The position numbers were made by a program, and so were the translations under genes. DNA of 15,151 nucleotides from Chromatiales bacterium (GTDB lineage: Bacteria; Pseudomonadota; Gammaproteobacteria; Chromatiales; Chromatiaceae): NCBI GenBank assembly GCA_022360595.1, contig JAKSCN010000035.1:1-15151 (forward strand), given 5' to 3'. Positions 8,175 through 15,093 of this stretch are shown here, in pieces (position 1 is the stretch's first letter; every line of letters starts with the position of its first letter). The notes under the pieces are model-generated. The model was not told the origin of the DNA and made no database searches. It saw nothing but the letters and a program-made list of their open reading frames with translations.

Positions 8175-9287
8175 ATGACACCATTAGAGTACTACCAACA
8201 GCTTCTGACCGAAGGCGACGTGATCGCCGACTCCGCCCAAGAGAAGGCGGTGATGGCGCTTAACGATATCTACCAGCGATTAGACCAAAAAAACCAGACG
8301 CCCGTTACAAAGAAGAACGGCCTTTTCGGCAAGCTACTACAGAAAAAAAGACCCACGCCGAATACTCGGCCGGAGCCCGGCCTCTATCTCTGGGGCGGTG
8401 TCGGGCGCGGCAAGACCTGGCTGGTGGATATCTTCTACAACCAGCTCAACAGCGATAGAAAGCTGCGTCTCCACTTCCACCACTTCATGCACCAGGTGCA
8501 CGAAGAGATGACTCAACTGAAGGGACAGGCCAACCCACTGGACCTCGTAGCCGAAAAGCTGGCGGGTGATATCGAGGTACTCTGCCTGGATGAGTTCATC
8601 GTCACCGATATCGGGGATGCGATGATTCTGGCGCAACTGCTAAGGGGGCTGTTCCAACGTGGCATCACCCTGATCACCACATCCAATACCGAGCCGGACA
8701 ACCTCTATCAGGATGGCCTGCAGCGCGCCAGCTTTCTGCCTGCAATCGATCTACTGAAAGAGCACACCAAAGTGCTGAAGCTGGATAGCGACACCGACTA
8801 CCGGTTGCGCTATCTGGAGCAGGCAGTTGTCTACCACAACCCACACACACCGGAGGTGGAGGCGCAACTCGAAGAGGAGTTCATCCATCTGGCGCCTGAA
8901 GAGGGGCGGATCGGCGGCAAGATTCACATCTACAACCGCGATATCCCGGTAATCCGGGTTGCTGATGATGTGGTCTGGTTCGACTTCATCGCCCTTTGCG
9001 GGCCACCACGCAGCCAAGCGGACTATCTGGAACTGGCTCGCCGCTACCACACGGTACTGCTGTCCGATATCCCGATCCTTGGCGCTTCCATGGATGATCA
9101 GACCAGGCGCCTGCTCTATCTTATCGACGAATTCTATGACCGTAATGTGAAACTGATTATCAGTGCGGCGGCACAACCGGAATCACTCTACCAAGGAGAG
9201 CGTCTCGCTTTCGACTTTCAACGCGCCATCAGTCGACTGCAAGAGATGCAGTCAACCGCCTACCTGGCCCAAGAGCACCGAGCCTGA
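8175..9287 (+). CDS. zapE: Cell division ATPase ZapE (AFG1-like)
   Basis: AAA-type ATPase of the AFG1/ZapE family. In E. coli ZapE associates with the FtsZ ring and helps division under stress. Length 370, near the E. coli size. The N-terminus MTPLEYYQQLLTEG is typical. Walker A is GGVGRGKT (residues 74-81, Lys80), Walker B is VLCLDEF (Asp139-Glu140), and HFHHFMHQVHEEM, TSNTEPDNLYQDGLQR and FLPAID are family hallmarks. The ribosome binding site is weak: a GGAG lies about 24 bases upstream, too far to be the normal site. The 81-base gap after the ArsR gene shows no clear promoter or terminator. slyX begins 5 bases after the stop. Confidence 0.96.
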   Translation: MTPLEYYQQLLTEGDVIADSAQEKAVMALNDIYQRLDQKNQTPVTKKNGLFGKLLQKKRPTPNTRPEPGLYLWGGVGRGKTWLVDIFYNQLNSDRKLRLHFHHFMHQVHEEMTQLKGQANPLDLVAEKLAGDIEVLCLDEFIVTDIGDAMILAQLLRGLFQRGITLITTSNTEPDNLYQDGLQRASFLPAIDLLKEHTKVLKLDSDTDYRLRYLEQAVVYHNPHTPEVEAQLEEEFIHLAPEEGRIGGKIHIYNRDIPVIRVADDVVWFDFIALCGPPRSQADYLELARRYHTVLLSDIPILGASMDDQTRRLLYLIDEFYDRNVKLIISAAAQPESLYQGERLAFDFQRAISRLQEMQSTAYLAQEHRA

Positions 9288-9292
9288 TCACC

Positions 9293-9505
9293 ATGCCTGA
9301 TACACAAGAACAACTCATCGAACTGGAAACCAAACTCGCTTTTCAGGAGCAGACCATCGACGTACTCAACGAAACGGTCATTGAGCAGCAGCGGCGTATC
9401 GAGACGCTGGAGAAGATAGTATTGGCATTACGGGAACAGGTACAACAGCTCACCCCTGCGCAACCGGGTTCTCCGGCTGAAGAGCCACCTCCACCGCATT
9501 ACTAG
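9293..9505 (+). CDS. slyX: SlyX family protein
   Basis: 70-residue protein of the SlyX family, whose molecular role is not established. Nearly all of it is a predicted coiled coil with heptad-like spacing (LIELETKLAFQEQTIDVLNE, then QQRRIETLEKIVLALREQ), ending in the characteristic proline-rich tail with PPPHY. The start follows the zapE stop by 5 bases, so the two are probably co-transcribed. Confidence 0.93.
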   Translation: MPDTQEQLIELETKLAFQEQTIDVLNETVIEQQRRIETLEKIVLALREQVQQLTPAQPGSPAEEPPPPHY

Positions 9506-9522
9506 CGCCTGTTTAGGGGCTA
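9503..9522 (+). terminator. Weak hairpin at the end of slyX
   Basis: Arms 9503-9510 and 9515-9522 form an 8 bp stem with one mismatch and loop GTTT, followed by TAATTTGT. It begins in the slyX stop codon. The tail is only partly T-rich, so this is a weak terminator candidate; it also overlaps the next predicted -10 box. Confidence 0.3.
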
Positions 9523-9526
9523 TAAT
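9521..9526 (+). promoter_or_regulatory. Consensus -10 box ahead of the Rieske-like gene
   Basis: TATAAT is a perfect sigma70 -10 hexamer. No good -35 box is seen at 16-18 bases upstream (best TTACTA, 3 of 6) and there is no TG extension. Transcription would start near 9533, giving a leader of about 57 bases with AGGA at 9579-9582, 7 bases before the ATG. This suggests the gene is expressed separately from slyX. Confidence 0.4.
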
Positions 9527-9589
9527 TTGTAGAGAATTATCAGCACATTTAAAGCCCAAGGGAATGAGCCTGGCTTACAGGATGTAAAG

Positions 9590-10174
9590 ATGCATTTACG
9601 TACAATATACCGATATGCCACCGGCCTTTTAGCTATGCTAGGGTTGGCGGCAGCCAGTTATATCTTTCTCGCCTCCCTTACCCCTTCTGCAAAAGCACGC
9701 AGCGATGCAATGATCACTGTCGATGTGAGCGACCTGCAACCGGGGGAGATCAAAATCATTGCTGAGAAATCCGCTGTTCCCATCATCATCTTGAGGCGCA
9801 GTCAGACAGACATTAGCCGGCTATATGAGCTCAGCCAGCATGTGAAAGATCCTTTTTCACACGCAAGTGCTCAGCCGGACTATGCCAAAAACATCTATCG
9901 CTCTATCTCTCCCGACTACTTTGTCACATTCGGTTATGAGGCACGAAAAGGGATACGAACAACCTACCGCGCAAACACACTACCCTACGATTACTATCAA
10001 AATGTTACCTGGTACGGTGGTTTCCATGAAAATTTCGATGGCGCAATCTTTGACAAAGCGGGAAGGGTCTACCAAAGATACGGCCATCCCAATCAGCAGA
10101 ATCTCCCTATCCCCGAGTACAGTTTTGACTCAGCAACAACCATTTCCATTAATCTATTGGATACTGAACAATGA
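9590..10174 (+). CDS. Cluster-less Rieske-like membrane protein (bc1 iron-sulfur subunit homologue)
   Basis: 194 residues. A membrane anchor (about 11-30) is followed by a hinge (LTPSAKARSDA) and a periplasmic domain that follows the bacterial bc1 Rieske subunit throughout: VDVSDLQPGE, VPIIILRRS, PDYAKNIYRSISPDYFV, TTYR, GGF, IFDKAGRVY, NLPIPEYSF. Both cluster boxes are destroyed. In box I the usual GICTHLGC reads GYEARKGI, so the ligands Cys and His are Glu117 and Arg119 and the disulfide Cys is Ile122. In box II the usual GFFCPCHGS reads GFHENFDGA, so the ligand Cys is Glu147, the disulfide Cys Phe149 and the ligand His Asp150. The protein has no cysteine. The N-terminus MHLRTIYRYA lacks the twin arginines of normal Rieske subunits. 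No cytochrome b or c1 gene adjoins it. It cannot hold a standard [2Fe-2S] cluster; the function is unknown, perhaps structural, regulatory or a different ligand site. Homology is read by eye from remembered family sequence. Confidence 0.85.
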   Translation: MHLRTIYRYATGLLAMLGLAAASYIFLASLTPSAKARSDAMITVDVSDLQPGEIKIIAEKSAVPIIILRRSQTDISRLYELSQHVKDPFSHASAQPDYAKNIYRSISPDYFVTFGYEARKGIRTTYRANTLPYDYYQNVTWYGGFHENFDGAIFDKAGRVYQRYGHPNQQNLPIPEYSFDSATTISINLLDTEQ

Positions 10175-10188
10175 ATAACCAGGACCAT

Positions 10189-11340
10189 TCATTCAGACAC
10201 AATCGCAAAAGAGAAGCTGTTGCCCGCATTGCAGTAAATAACGTTAGCCATTCCTGCAACCGCAGTGGGTGGATGGAATTCATCCTCTGCACACAGTCCA
10301 TTGCCGAGTGCACCATTCTCCTCTTCACCAAAGCTGAATAACTGCCCGGTCGCATCAATGGCAAGGCCGTGATTATCCCCCAACGAAATATGGGTAAAAG
10401 CATCGTAGCCTTCCGCTCTCACCACAAGCTGATCGTTGAAGCTGATATCCAGTACACCCTCGAGCAGCGCCCCTACGGCGAAGGTCTCGCCCGCACTATT
10501 TCTCGCCAGACAGCCGGCACGCCAGACATAGAGCGCCACTATCTCATCCAACGCATCGACCCGCAGCGGTTCGCCAATGCGATAGTTATTATCCACGGTA
10601 AGCTCCAAACCCTGACCATGCCCCCAAAACCAGACTGAACCGTCATTCAAGAGCGCCCACGCACAACTGTTGCCGGCGTGCACAGAGCGCACACCCTGCA
10701 GGGAGGGAATAGGCTTTGGAACAGGATCATTCCGGCGCTTTCCATGGCCCAGTTCGCCTTCATAACCGGAACCCCAGGACCAGACTCGTTGCTCAGCATC
10801 CAACGCGTAGAAGGTTAAACCGTCATCTGATGCACTGATCTGGGTAATGTTGGAAAGTACCTCAATCCTTTGTGGTCGACTGGCAGAATGCTTACTTTTG
10901 ATCCCCAAACCTGCCCGGTCGCCCCATACCCAGACCTCTCCCTCAGTGGTCAACGCAAACACATTGCTATCCGCTACGGCAAGTTCAAGTACAGCCGGCA
11001 AGCCCTCAACAACCCCTGGCTCTCCAACACCGCCATCGCCTTCAAAGCGCTCACCCGTGTGTTTATGCCCCATTTCACGCAACACCGTGGGAATCATGGG
11101 CAAGGGGTATTCCACGATCCCTCTACCCAAGAGGTGCTGATAGGCATCCCATCCCCAGGACCACACTTGGCCTTCTTCATCAAGAGCATATGCGCTAGCA
11201 CTGCCCGCGTAGACGGCAGTGACCTCAGGTAAACCGGGTACCGGCTGGGGTGTAAGCTTATCTTCACTCGGCCCTTGGCCAAGAGCACCGGAGTGCCCTG
11301 CACCCCAGGCAAATAGTTTTCCTCTGCTTTTTACTGGCAC
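10189..11340 (-). CDS. RCC1-repeat seven-bladed beta-propeller protein
   Basis: 383 residues. Seven RCC1-type repeats are visible, each marked by a VWSWG-like strand; the W/F-G pairs fall at residues 12-13, 62-63, 139-140, 189-190, 239-240, 289-290 and 337-338. Spacing is about 50 residues except for an insertion of about 27 residues in the second repeat (glycine/glutamate-rich, near residues 88-112). The repeats LFAWGAGHSGALGQG, VWSWGSGYEGELGHG and LFSFGEEENGALGNG are closest to consensus. Seven blades should close one full propeller with no other domain. No signal peptide or membrane segment, so probably cytoplasmic. The start is GTG with AAGGAG (11346-11351) 5 bases upstream; that site includes part of the stop codon of the upstream hydrolase gene, implying coupled translation. 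It ends 14 bases from the convergent Rieske-like gene. Binding partner and function unknown. Confidence 0.88.
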   Translation of the reverse strand: MPVKSRGKLFAWGAGHSGALGQGPSEDKLTPQPVPGLPEVTAVYAGSASAYALDEEGQVWSWGWDAYQHLLGRGIVEYPLPMIPTVLREMGHKHTGERFEGDGGVGEPGVVEGLPAVLELAVADSNVFALTTEGEVWVWGDRAGLGIKSKHSASRPQRIEVLSNITQISASDDGLTFYALDAEQRVWSWGSGYEGELGHGKRRNDPVPKPIPSLQGVRSVHAGNSCAWALLNDGSVWFWGHGQGLELTVDNNYRIGEPLRVDALDEIVALYVWRAGCLARNSAGETFAVGALLEGVLDISFNDQLVVRAEGYDAFTHISLGDNHGLAIDATGQLFSFGEEENGALGNGLCAEDEFHPPTAVAGMANVIYCNAGNSFSFAIVSE

Positions 11341-11349
11341 AATAACTCC

Positions 11350-12042
11350 TTAATCTGAACTCTGTACAAAAAGATTCACCCATTCTGAAATAGCCACAGC
11401 GCTTTCACACGGGTTGGCTTGTAGTAGAAAATGGGGACCTTCAATAGCCTTTACTGTGACTTTATTAAAATATTTTCTAAACTCCAAAGCCTTTGAAGCT
11501 GGCACCAACATATCAGATGCTGCTTGCAGATAGGTTACCGGCAAACCAACTGGCGACAGGTCAAGATCAAGGGTGTGTATCGCATCTAGCCGCTCTTTAA
11601 TAAGGCGCTCAGGCAGACTTCTCACCGTCTCTTCAAACAACTCCACAAGATCATCATCAACATCAGCGCCAAAGAAAAGAGGCTGATAAAAATACCTAGC
11701 AAAAGGTAACCGTATAAGTGACTTTATCGGCAGACGCCTTGCGATCGCCAGCAGATGTCTATTTGGCGGAGAGAGAAATGTAGCGACAAAGACAACCCCT
11801 TTTAAATTGGGATTCTCTTCACTCGCCAACAAAGCCGCGATCGGCCCCGCGAAAGACTCAGCAAGTAAGATAAACGCTTCGTCAGGAAGCATTCGTTTGA
11901 TACTTTGCGTAACCGCTACGTAACTTTGGGCGCCAGATTGTGGCAGTGAAATCACAGTGCAGTCATAGTCAGGCAGTTGTGCAATCAATCCAGCGTAGAG
12001 GTTACCGGTACCATCCAAGCCTGGCAGCAATATCAATTTCAC
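11350..12042 (-). CDS. Alpha/beta hydrolase, substrate unknown
   Basis: 230 residues from the GTG at 12042, chosen because AAGGAAAAGG lies just upstream and the fold begins directly (VKLILLPGLDGTGNLYAGL). The frame is open to an ATG at 12114, but that adds 24 residues unlike the fold and without a clear ribosome binding site. The likely catalytic triad is Ser63 in AESFAG (a GxSxG-type elbow with Ala at the first position), Asp177 in AASDMLVP and His204 in EGPHFLL. LPGLDGT supplies the oxyanion loop. A helical cap may lie at about 91-150. No signal peptide. Esterase, thioesterase or acyltransferase activity are all possible; the sequence does not decide. First gene of a two-gene unit with the RCC1 protein and divergent from the molybdate operon. 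Confidence 0.85.
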   Translation of the reverse strand: MKLILLPGLDGTGNLYAGLIAQLPDYDCTVISLPQSGAQSYVAVTQSIKRMLPDEAFILLAESFAGPIAALLASEENPNLKGVVFVATFLSPPNRHLLAIARRLPIKSLIRLPFARYFYQPLFFGADVDDDLVELFEETVRSLPERLIKERLDAIHTLDLDLSPVGLPVTYLQAASDMLVPASKALEFRKYFNKVTVKAIEGPHFLLQANPCESAVAISEWVNLFVQSSD

Positions 12043-12123
12043 AACCCTTTTCCTTCTGACTATAAACCCTGCATGATCGACACTCCCATCTAGGCCTATT
12101 TTGCTCCACATCAAGTAATGTCA

Positions 12124-12152
12124 TTGACTGGCGTTATATCCTTTCATACATT
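12124..12152 (+). promoter_or_regulatory. Predicted promoter of the modE-modABC operon
   Basis: A -35 box TTGACT (12124-12129, 5 of 6) and a -10 box TACATT (12147-12152, 4 of 6) are separated by 17 bases. The predicted start near 12159 gives a very short leader before the ATG at 12175. The -10 box and most of the spacer lie within the predicted ModE operator. Confidence 0.6.
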
Positions 12153-12155
12153 ACG
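12132..12155. promoter_or_regulatory. Predicted ModE operator (molybdate box)
   Basis: CGTTATAT (12132-12139), 8 bases, then ACATTACG (12148-12155). The E. coli modABCD operator as I recall it has CGTTATAT, 8 bases, ACATAACG, so 15 of 16 half-site bases and the spacing agree. The position over the -10 region fits repression of the downstream operon, which begins with a ModE-type gene, implying autoregulation. Confidence 0.7.
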
Positions 12156-12174
12156 AAATTATCGCGGCATATAG

Positions 12175-12525
12175 ATGAGACCTATGACACAAAATTACCG
12201 TTTACACGGGCGACTGTGGATTGAAGGTCCAGAGGGAACCTTCCTCGGGTATGGTCGGGTAGTACTGCTGGAGCGCATTCAGGAGTTTGGCTCCATCAGC
12301 GCGGCTGCACGCTCCATGGAGATGTCTTACCGCCACGCCTGGAAACTGGTGGACGCCATGAACCGCCAGAGCCGGACGCCGGTAGTCGAGAAGAGCACAG
12401 GTGGCCGGGGTGGCGGTGGCGCACTCCTCACGGAAGCGGGCAAACAGGCCATTGCATGCTTCTGGTCTGCCCATGGCGACTTTAAGGCCTTTCTTGCCGA
12501 ACACAGTAAACAGCTCAATCTATAA
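12175..12525 (+). CDS. modE: Short ModE-type regulator (DNA-binding domain only)
   Basis: 116 residues, matching the N-terminal winged-helix domain of ModE: GRLWIEGPEGTFLGYGRVVLLERI, then the helix-turn-helix GSISAAARSMEMSYRHAWKLV, then the wing (EKSTGGRGGGGALLTEAG). E. coli ModE is about 262 residues and has two molybdate-binding Mop domains after this part; here the gene stops after the dimerisation helix. Short ModE proteins occur in other bacteria, so this is probably a normal form rather than a truncation. How it senses molybdate is unclear. The start could be 12175 or the ATG at 12184; neither has a strong ribosome binding site. First gene of the operon, 16 bases before modA. Confidence 0.88.
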   Translation: MRPMTQNYRLHGRLWIEGPEGTFLGYGRVVLLERIQEFGSISAAARSMEMSYRHAWKLVDAMNRQSRTPVVEKSTGGRGGGGALLTEAGKQAIACFWSAHGDFKAFLAEHSKQLNL

Positions 12526-12541
12526 CAGACAGACATTGCCA

Positions 12542-13294
12542 ATGAAAAAGGTGCTACACCACTGCTTGCTCATCTTTTGTATCGGCTGCCTGCCAGCAAG
12601 CCCGGCTTTGGCAGATGAGTTGCGCATCGCAGTCGCCAGTAACTTTACCAACACGATAAAACATCTTGCCGCACAATTTGAGCAGCAAAGTGGCCACAGC
12701 ATCACCTTAATTTTCGGCTCCACCGGCAAGCACTACGCCCAGATAAAAAACGGCGCCCCCTTTGATCTGTTCTTTGCCGCGGATGCCCGTCGCCCCCGAT
12801 TGCTCGACCAGGAGGGTATCGCCGTTAATGGCAGTCGCTTTACCTATGCTATTGGGAAACTGGTGCTTTGGAGCCCTCAACCTGGCCTTGTTGATCCTGA
12901 AGGCAAAGTGCTCAGCCAGCAGTCATTTCACCACCTGGCAGCGGCCAATCCCAAGCTGGCTCCTTATGGAAAAGCAGCACAGCAGGTTTTGCAGCAGAAA
13001 AAACTCTGGTCCGAATTGCGAGGAAAAATCGTACGCGGTGAGAACATCGGTCAAACATATCAGTTTGTAAAAAGCGGAAACGCAGAGCTGGGGTTTGTCG
13101 CCTATTCACAGATCAAATCACCCGACCAGGTCACTGAAGGGTCACTCTGGAATATCCCTCAATCCCTCTACACGCCCATCAAACAGCAAGTCGTCGCGCT
13201 AAAAGAGAGTCCGGCGGCTCTGGCATTTCTTTCATTTGTCAAAAGCAGTGAGGGGCAAACAATTATTCGTAGCTTTGGTTATGGAACAACCTGA
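12542..13294 (+). CDS. modA: Molybdate-binding periplasmic protein ModA
   Basis: Substrate-binding protein of the molybdate ABC importer, 250 residues. A Sec signal peptide covers residues 1-24 (lysines 2-3, hydrophobic core LLIFCIGCL, cleavage after PALA). The mature protein opens DELRIAVASNFTNT and has the family motifs GSTGKHYAQI (59-68), GAPFDLFFAADARRP and PYGKAA; the serines of ASN and GST are the expected oxyanion-binding positions. No lipobox precedes Cys16. The start at 12542 is chosen because the signal peptide begins there, although the frame is open further upstream into modE. The ribosome binding site is weak, so coupling to modE is likely. Tungstate binding cannot be excluded. 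Confidence 0.94.
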   Translation: MKKVLHHCLLIFCIGCLPASPALADELRIAVASNFTNTIKHLAAQFEQQSGHSITLIFGSTGKHYAQIKNGAPFDLFFAADARRPRLLDQEGIAVNGSRFTYAIGKLVLWSPQPGLVDPEGKVLSQQSFHHLAAANPKLAPYGKAAQQVLQQKKLWSELRGKIVRGENIGQTYQFVKSGNAELGFVAYSQIKSPDQVTEGSLWNIPQSLYTPIKQQVVALKESPAALAFLSFVKSSEGQTIIRSFGYGTT

Positions 13295-13974
13295 TGCTCA
13301 GCGAAGGTGATCTAACAGCGCTGATTATCACCCTGAAACTGGCTGGGGTGACCACGCTGATACTGTTGTTGATCGGCACACCTTTGGCCTGGTGGCTATC
13401 GCGTAGTCAATGGCGCTTTAAGTTCCTCATCGAAGCCGTCATTGCATTGCCTTTGGTATTACCACCAACTGTACTTGGTTTCTATCTGCTTATCGCACTC
13501 GGCCCACATGGACCCATTGGAGGCCTTATGGAAGCCATGGGTGGACGCCCGCTGGCTTTCACCTTCACCGGCCTGGTAATAGGCTCTGTGTTCTACTCGC
13601 TACCCTTCGTTGTGCAGCCGTTGCACAACGCTTTCAGCGCCATAGGGATTCGTCCAATGGAAGTGGCCGCCACACTAGGAGCTTCACCGCTAGATCGTTT
13701 TTTCACCGTCGCCATTCCTCTGGCTCGCTCAGGTTTTCTCACCGCTGCGGTACTCGGCTTTGCCCATACTGTGGGAGAGTTCGGCGTTGTGTTGATGATC
13801 GGCGGCAACATCCCCGGTGAAACCCAGGTGCTCTCTATCGCCATTTACGATCATGTCGAAGTGCTGGAGTATGGCCAGGCGCATTGGCTCTCTGGTGGAC
13901 TGCTGATACTCTCATTCCTGATGCTGTTGACTGTGTACGGGCTCAATAGGCGTTTCTCAATGGTGAAGCCATGA
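13294..13974 (+). CDS. modB: Molybdate ABC transporter permease ModB
   Basis: Inner-membrane channel subunit, 226 residues with about five hydrophobic segments (near 10-35, 44-69, 85-110, 145-170 and 198-220), as usual for ModB. The ABC-contacting EAA loop is EVAATLGASPLDRFFTVAIP beginning at Glu123. AHTVGEFGVVLMIGGNIPGET is a strong ModB signature. The ATG overlaps the modA stop by one base (TGATG), so translation is coupled; the stop overlaps the modC start. Confidence 0.95.
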   Translation: MLSEGDLTALIITLKLAGVTTLILLLIGTPLAWWLSRSQWRFKFLIEAVIALPLVLPPTVLGFYLLIALGPHGPIGGLMEAMGGRPLAFTFTGLVIGSVFYSLPFVVQPLHNAFSAIGIRPMEVAATLGASPLDRFFTVAIPLARSGFLTAAVLGFAHTVGEFGVVLMIGGNIPGETQVLSIAIYDHVEVLEYGQAHWLSGGLLILSFLMLLTVYGLNRRFSMVKP

Positions 13975-15038
13975 GTATTGAAGCACGCTTTAAGCTAGTC
14001 CGCGCAGGCTTCACGCTGGATGTGGATCTAAGCATTCCTGACCAGGGTGTGACCGCACTGTTCGGCCCCTCCGGCTGCGGCAAAACTACCCTGCTGCGCA
14101 TCATCGCCGGCCTAGAGAACCCCGATGGCGGCTATTTGAAGATCGGCGATACCGTCTGGCAGGAGGACAGCCATTTTACTCCACCGCACCAGCGGGTAGT
14201 CGGCTATGTCTTCCAAGAGGCGAGTCTGTTTGCCCACCTCAACGTACTGGGTAATCTGGAGTATGGTCTGAAACGTATCGGCTCAAGTGCACACCGAGTA
14301 TCACTGGAACAGGCCATCGCGTTACTCGGCATTGAGCCTCTGCTGGCTCGCCGCACCGACCGATTATCCGGCGGCGAAAGGCAGCGCGTAGCCATCGCCC
14401 GAGCACTGGCCGTCAACCCCAAGATCTTGTTAATGGATGAACCGCTGGCCGCCCTTGACTTCGGGCGCAAGCAGGAGATTTTGCCCTATCTGGAGTCGCT
14501 GCACGATGAGTTGGATATCCCCATCATCTACGTCAGCCACTCCCCCGACGAGGTGGCCCGCCTGGCAGACCATTTAGTGTTACTAACCAACGGTAAAGTC
14601 AAAGCAACCGGCACGATCACCGATATGCTGACTCGGCTTGATCTGCCGCTAGCTCGTGGCGATGACGCCGAGGCGCTGATTGAGGCAACGGTTACCGAGC
14701 ACGATGATGAGTACAACCTCACCTATCTCAATTTTTCCGGAGGCCGGTTTACGGTGACGCGAAAACAGCTCCCCATTGGTCACAAAGCACGCCTGCGCCT
14801 GGCGGCACGCGATATCAGCATCACCCTGGAGCAGCAAACCGGAACCAGTATTTTGAATATCTTCCCCGCGACAGTTCAGGAGATGACCACACAAAATAAT
14901 GCTCAGGTCATGGTTCGTTTGTTAGCTGGTGATACTCCAATTCTCTCACGAGTCACCCGCAAGTCGGCAACCCTACTCGGACTTGAAAAAGGGAAACAGG
15001 TATACGTTCAAGTTAAAAGCGTTGCTTTATTGCCTTAG
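13971..15038 (+). CDS. modC: Molybdate ABC transporter ATP-binding protein ModC
   Basis: 355 residues. Walker A GPSGCGKT (32-39), Q-loop Gln82 in YVFQEASLF, signature LSGGERQ (132-138), Walker B ILLMDEP with Asp156-Glu157, D-loop ALD, and H-loop in YVSHSPDE. The C-terminal part (about 230-355) contains a Mop/TOBE-type domain (RLRLAARDISITLEQQTGTSILNIFPA), the oxyanion-sensing domain typical of ModC. It drives molybdate import with ModA and ModB. The start overlaps modB by four bases (ATGA). Last gene of the operon; a hairpin follows 22 bases later. Confidence 0.96.
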   Translation: MSIEARFKLVRAGFTLDVDLSIPDQGVTALFGPSGCGKTTLLRIIAGLENPDGGYLKIGDTVWQEDSHFTPPHQRVVGYVFQEASLFAHLNVLGNLEYGLKRIGSSAHRVSLEQAIALLGIEPLLARRTDRLSGGERQRVAIARALAVNPKILLMDEPLAALDFGRKQEILPYLESLHDELDIPIIYVSHSPDEVARLADHLVLLTNGKVKATGTITDMLTRLDLPLARGDDAEALIEATVTEHDDEYNLTYLNFSGGRFTVTRKQLPIGHKARLRLAARDISITLEQQTGTSILNIFPATVQEMTTQNNAQVMVRLLAGDTPILSRVTRKSATLLGLEKGKQVYVQVKSVALLP

Positions 15039-15060
15039 GAACAGAGGCTGAAATGCAGAA

Positions 15061-15083
15061 AGGGCCTTATCGGCCCTCTCTTT
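15061..15083. terminator. Hairpin terminator after modC
   Basis: AGGGCC (15061-15066), loop TTATC, GGCCCT (15072-15077), followed by CTCTTT. The GC-rich 6 bp stem with a short T-rich tail fits a Rho-independent terminator for the mod operon. It lies between modC and a possible convergent gene end. Confidence 0.65.
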
Positions 15084-15093
15084 AAGATACAGC

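Noticed and set aside
9552..9576. AAGCC and GGCTT inverted repeat in the leader of the Rieske-like gene
   Set aside because: Only 5 bp with a 15-base loop, with no match to a known riboswitch or operator; it can be expected by chance.
10171..10341. Small plus-strand frame starting with an ATG that overlaps the Rieske-like stop
   Set aside because: It lies antisense to the conserved RCC1 C-terminus, has no separate ribosome binding site and no recognisable protein features.
12043..12131. Minus-strand promoter for the hydrolase gene, TATAGT just upstream of its ribosome binding site
   Set aside because: The transcription start would fall in or next to the ribosome binding site and no matching -35 box is present.
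12401..12541. Upstream extension of modA to an ATG inside modE
   Set aside because: The extra 47 residues overlap modE in another frame and would bury a clear Sec signal peptide that begins at 12542.
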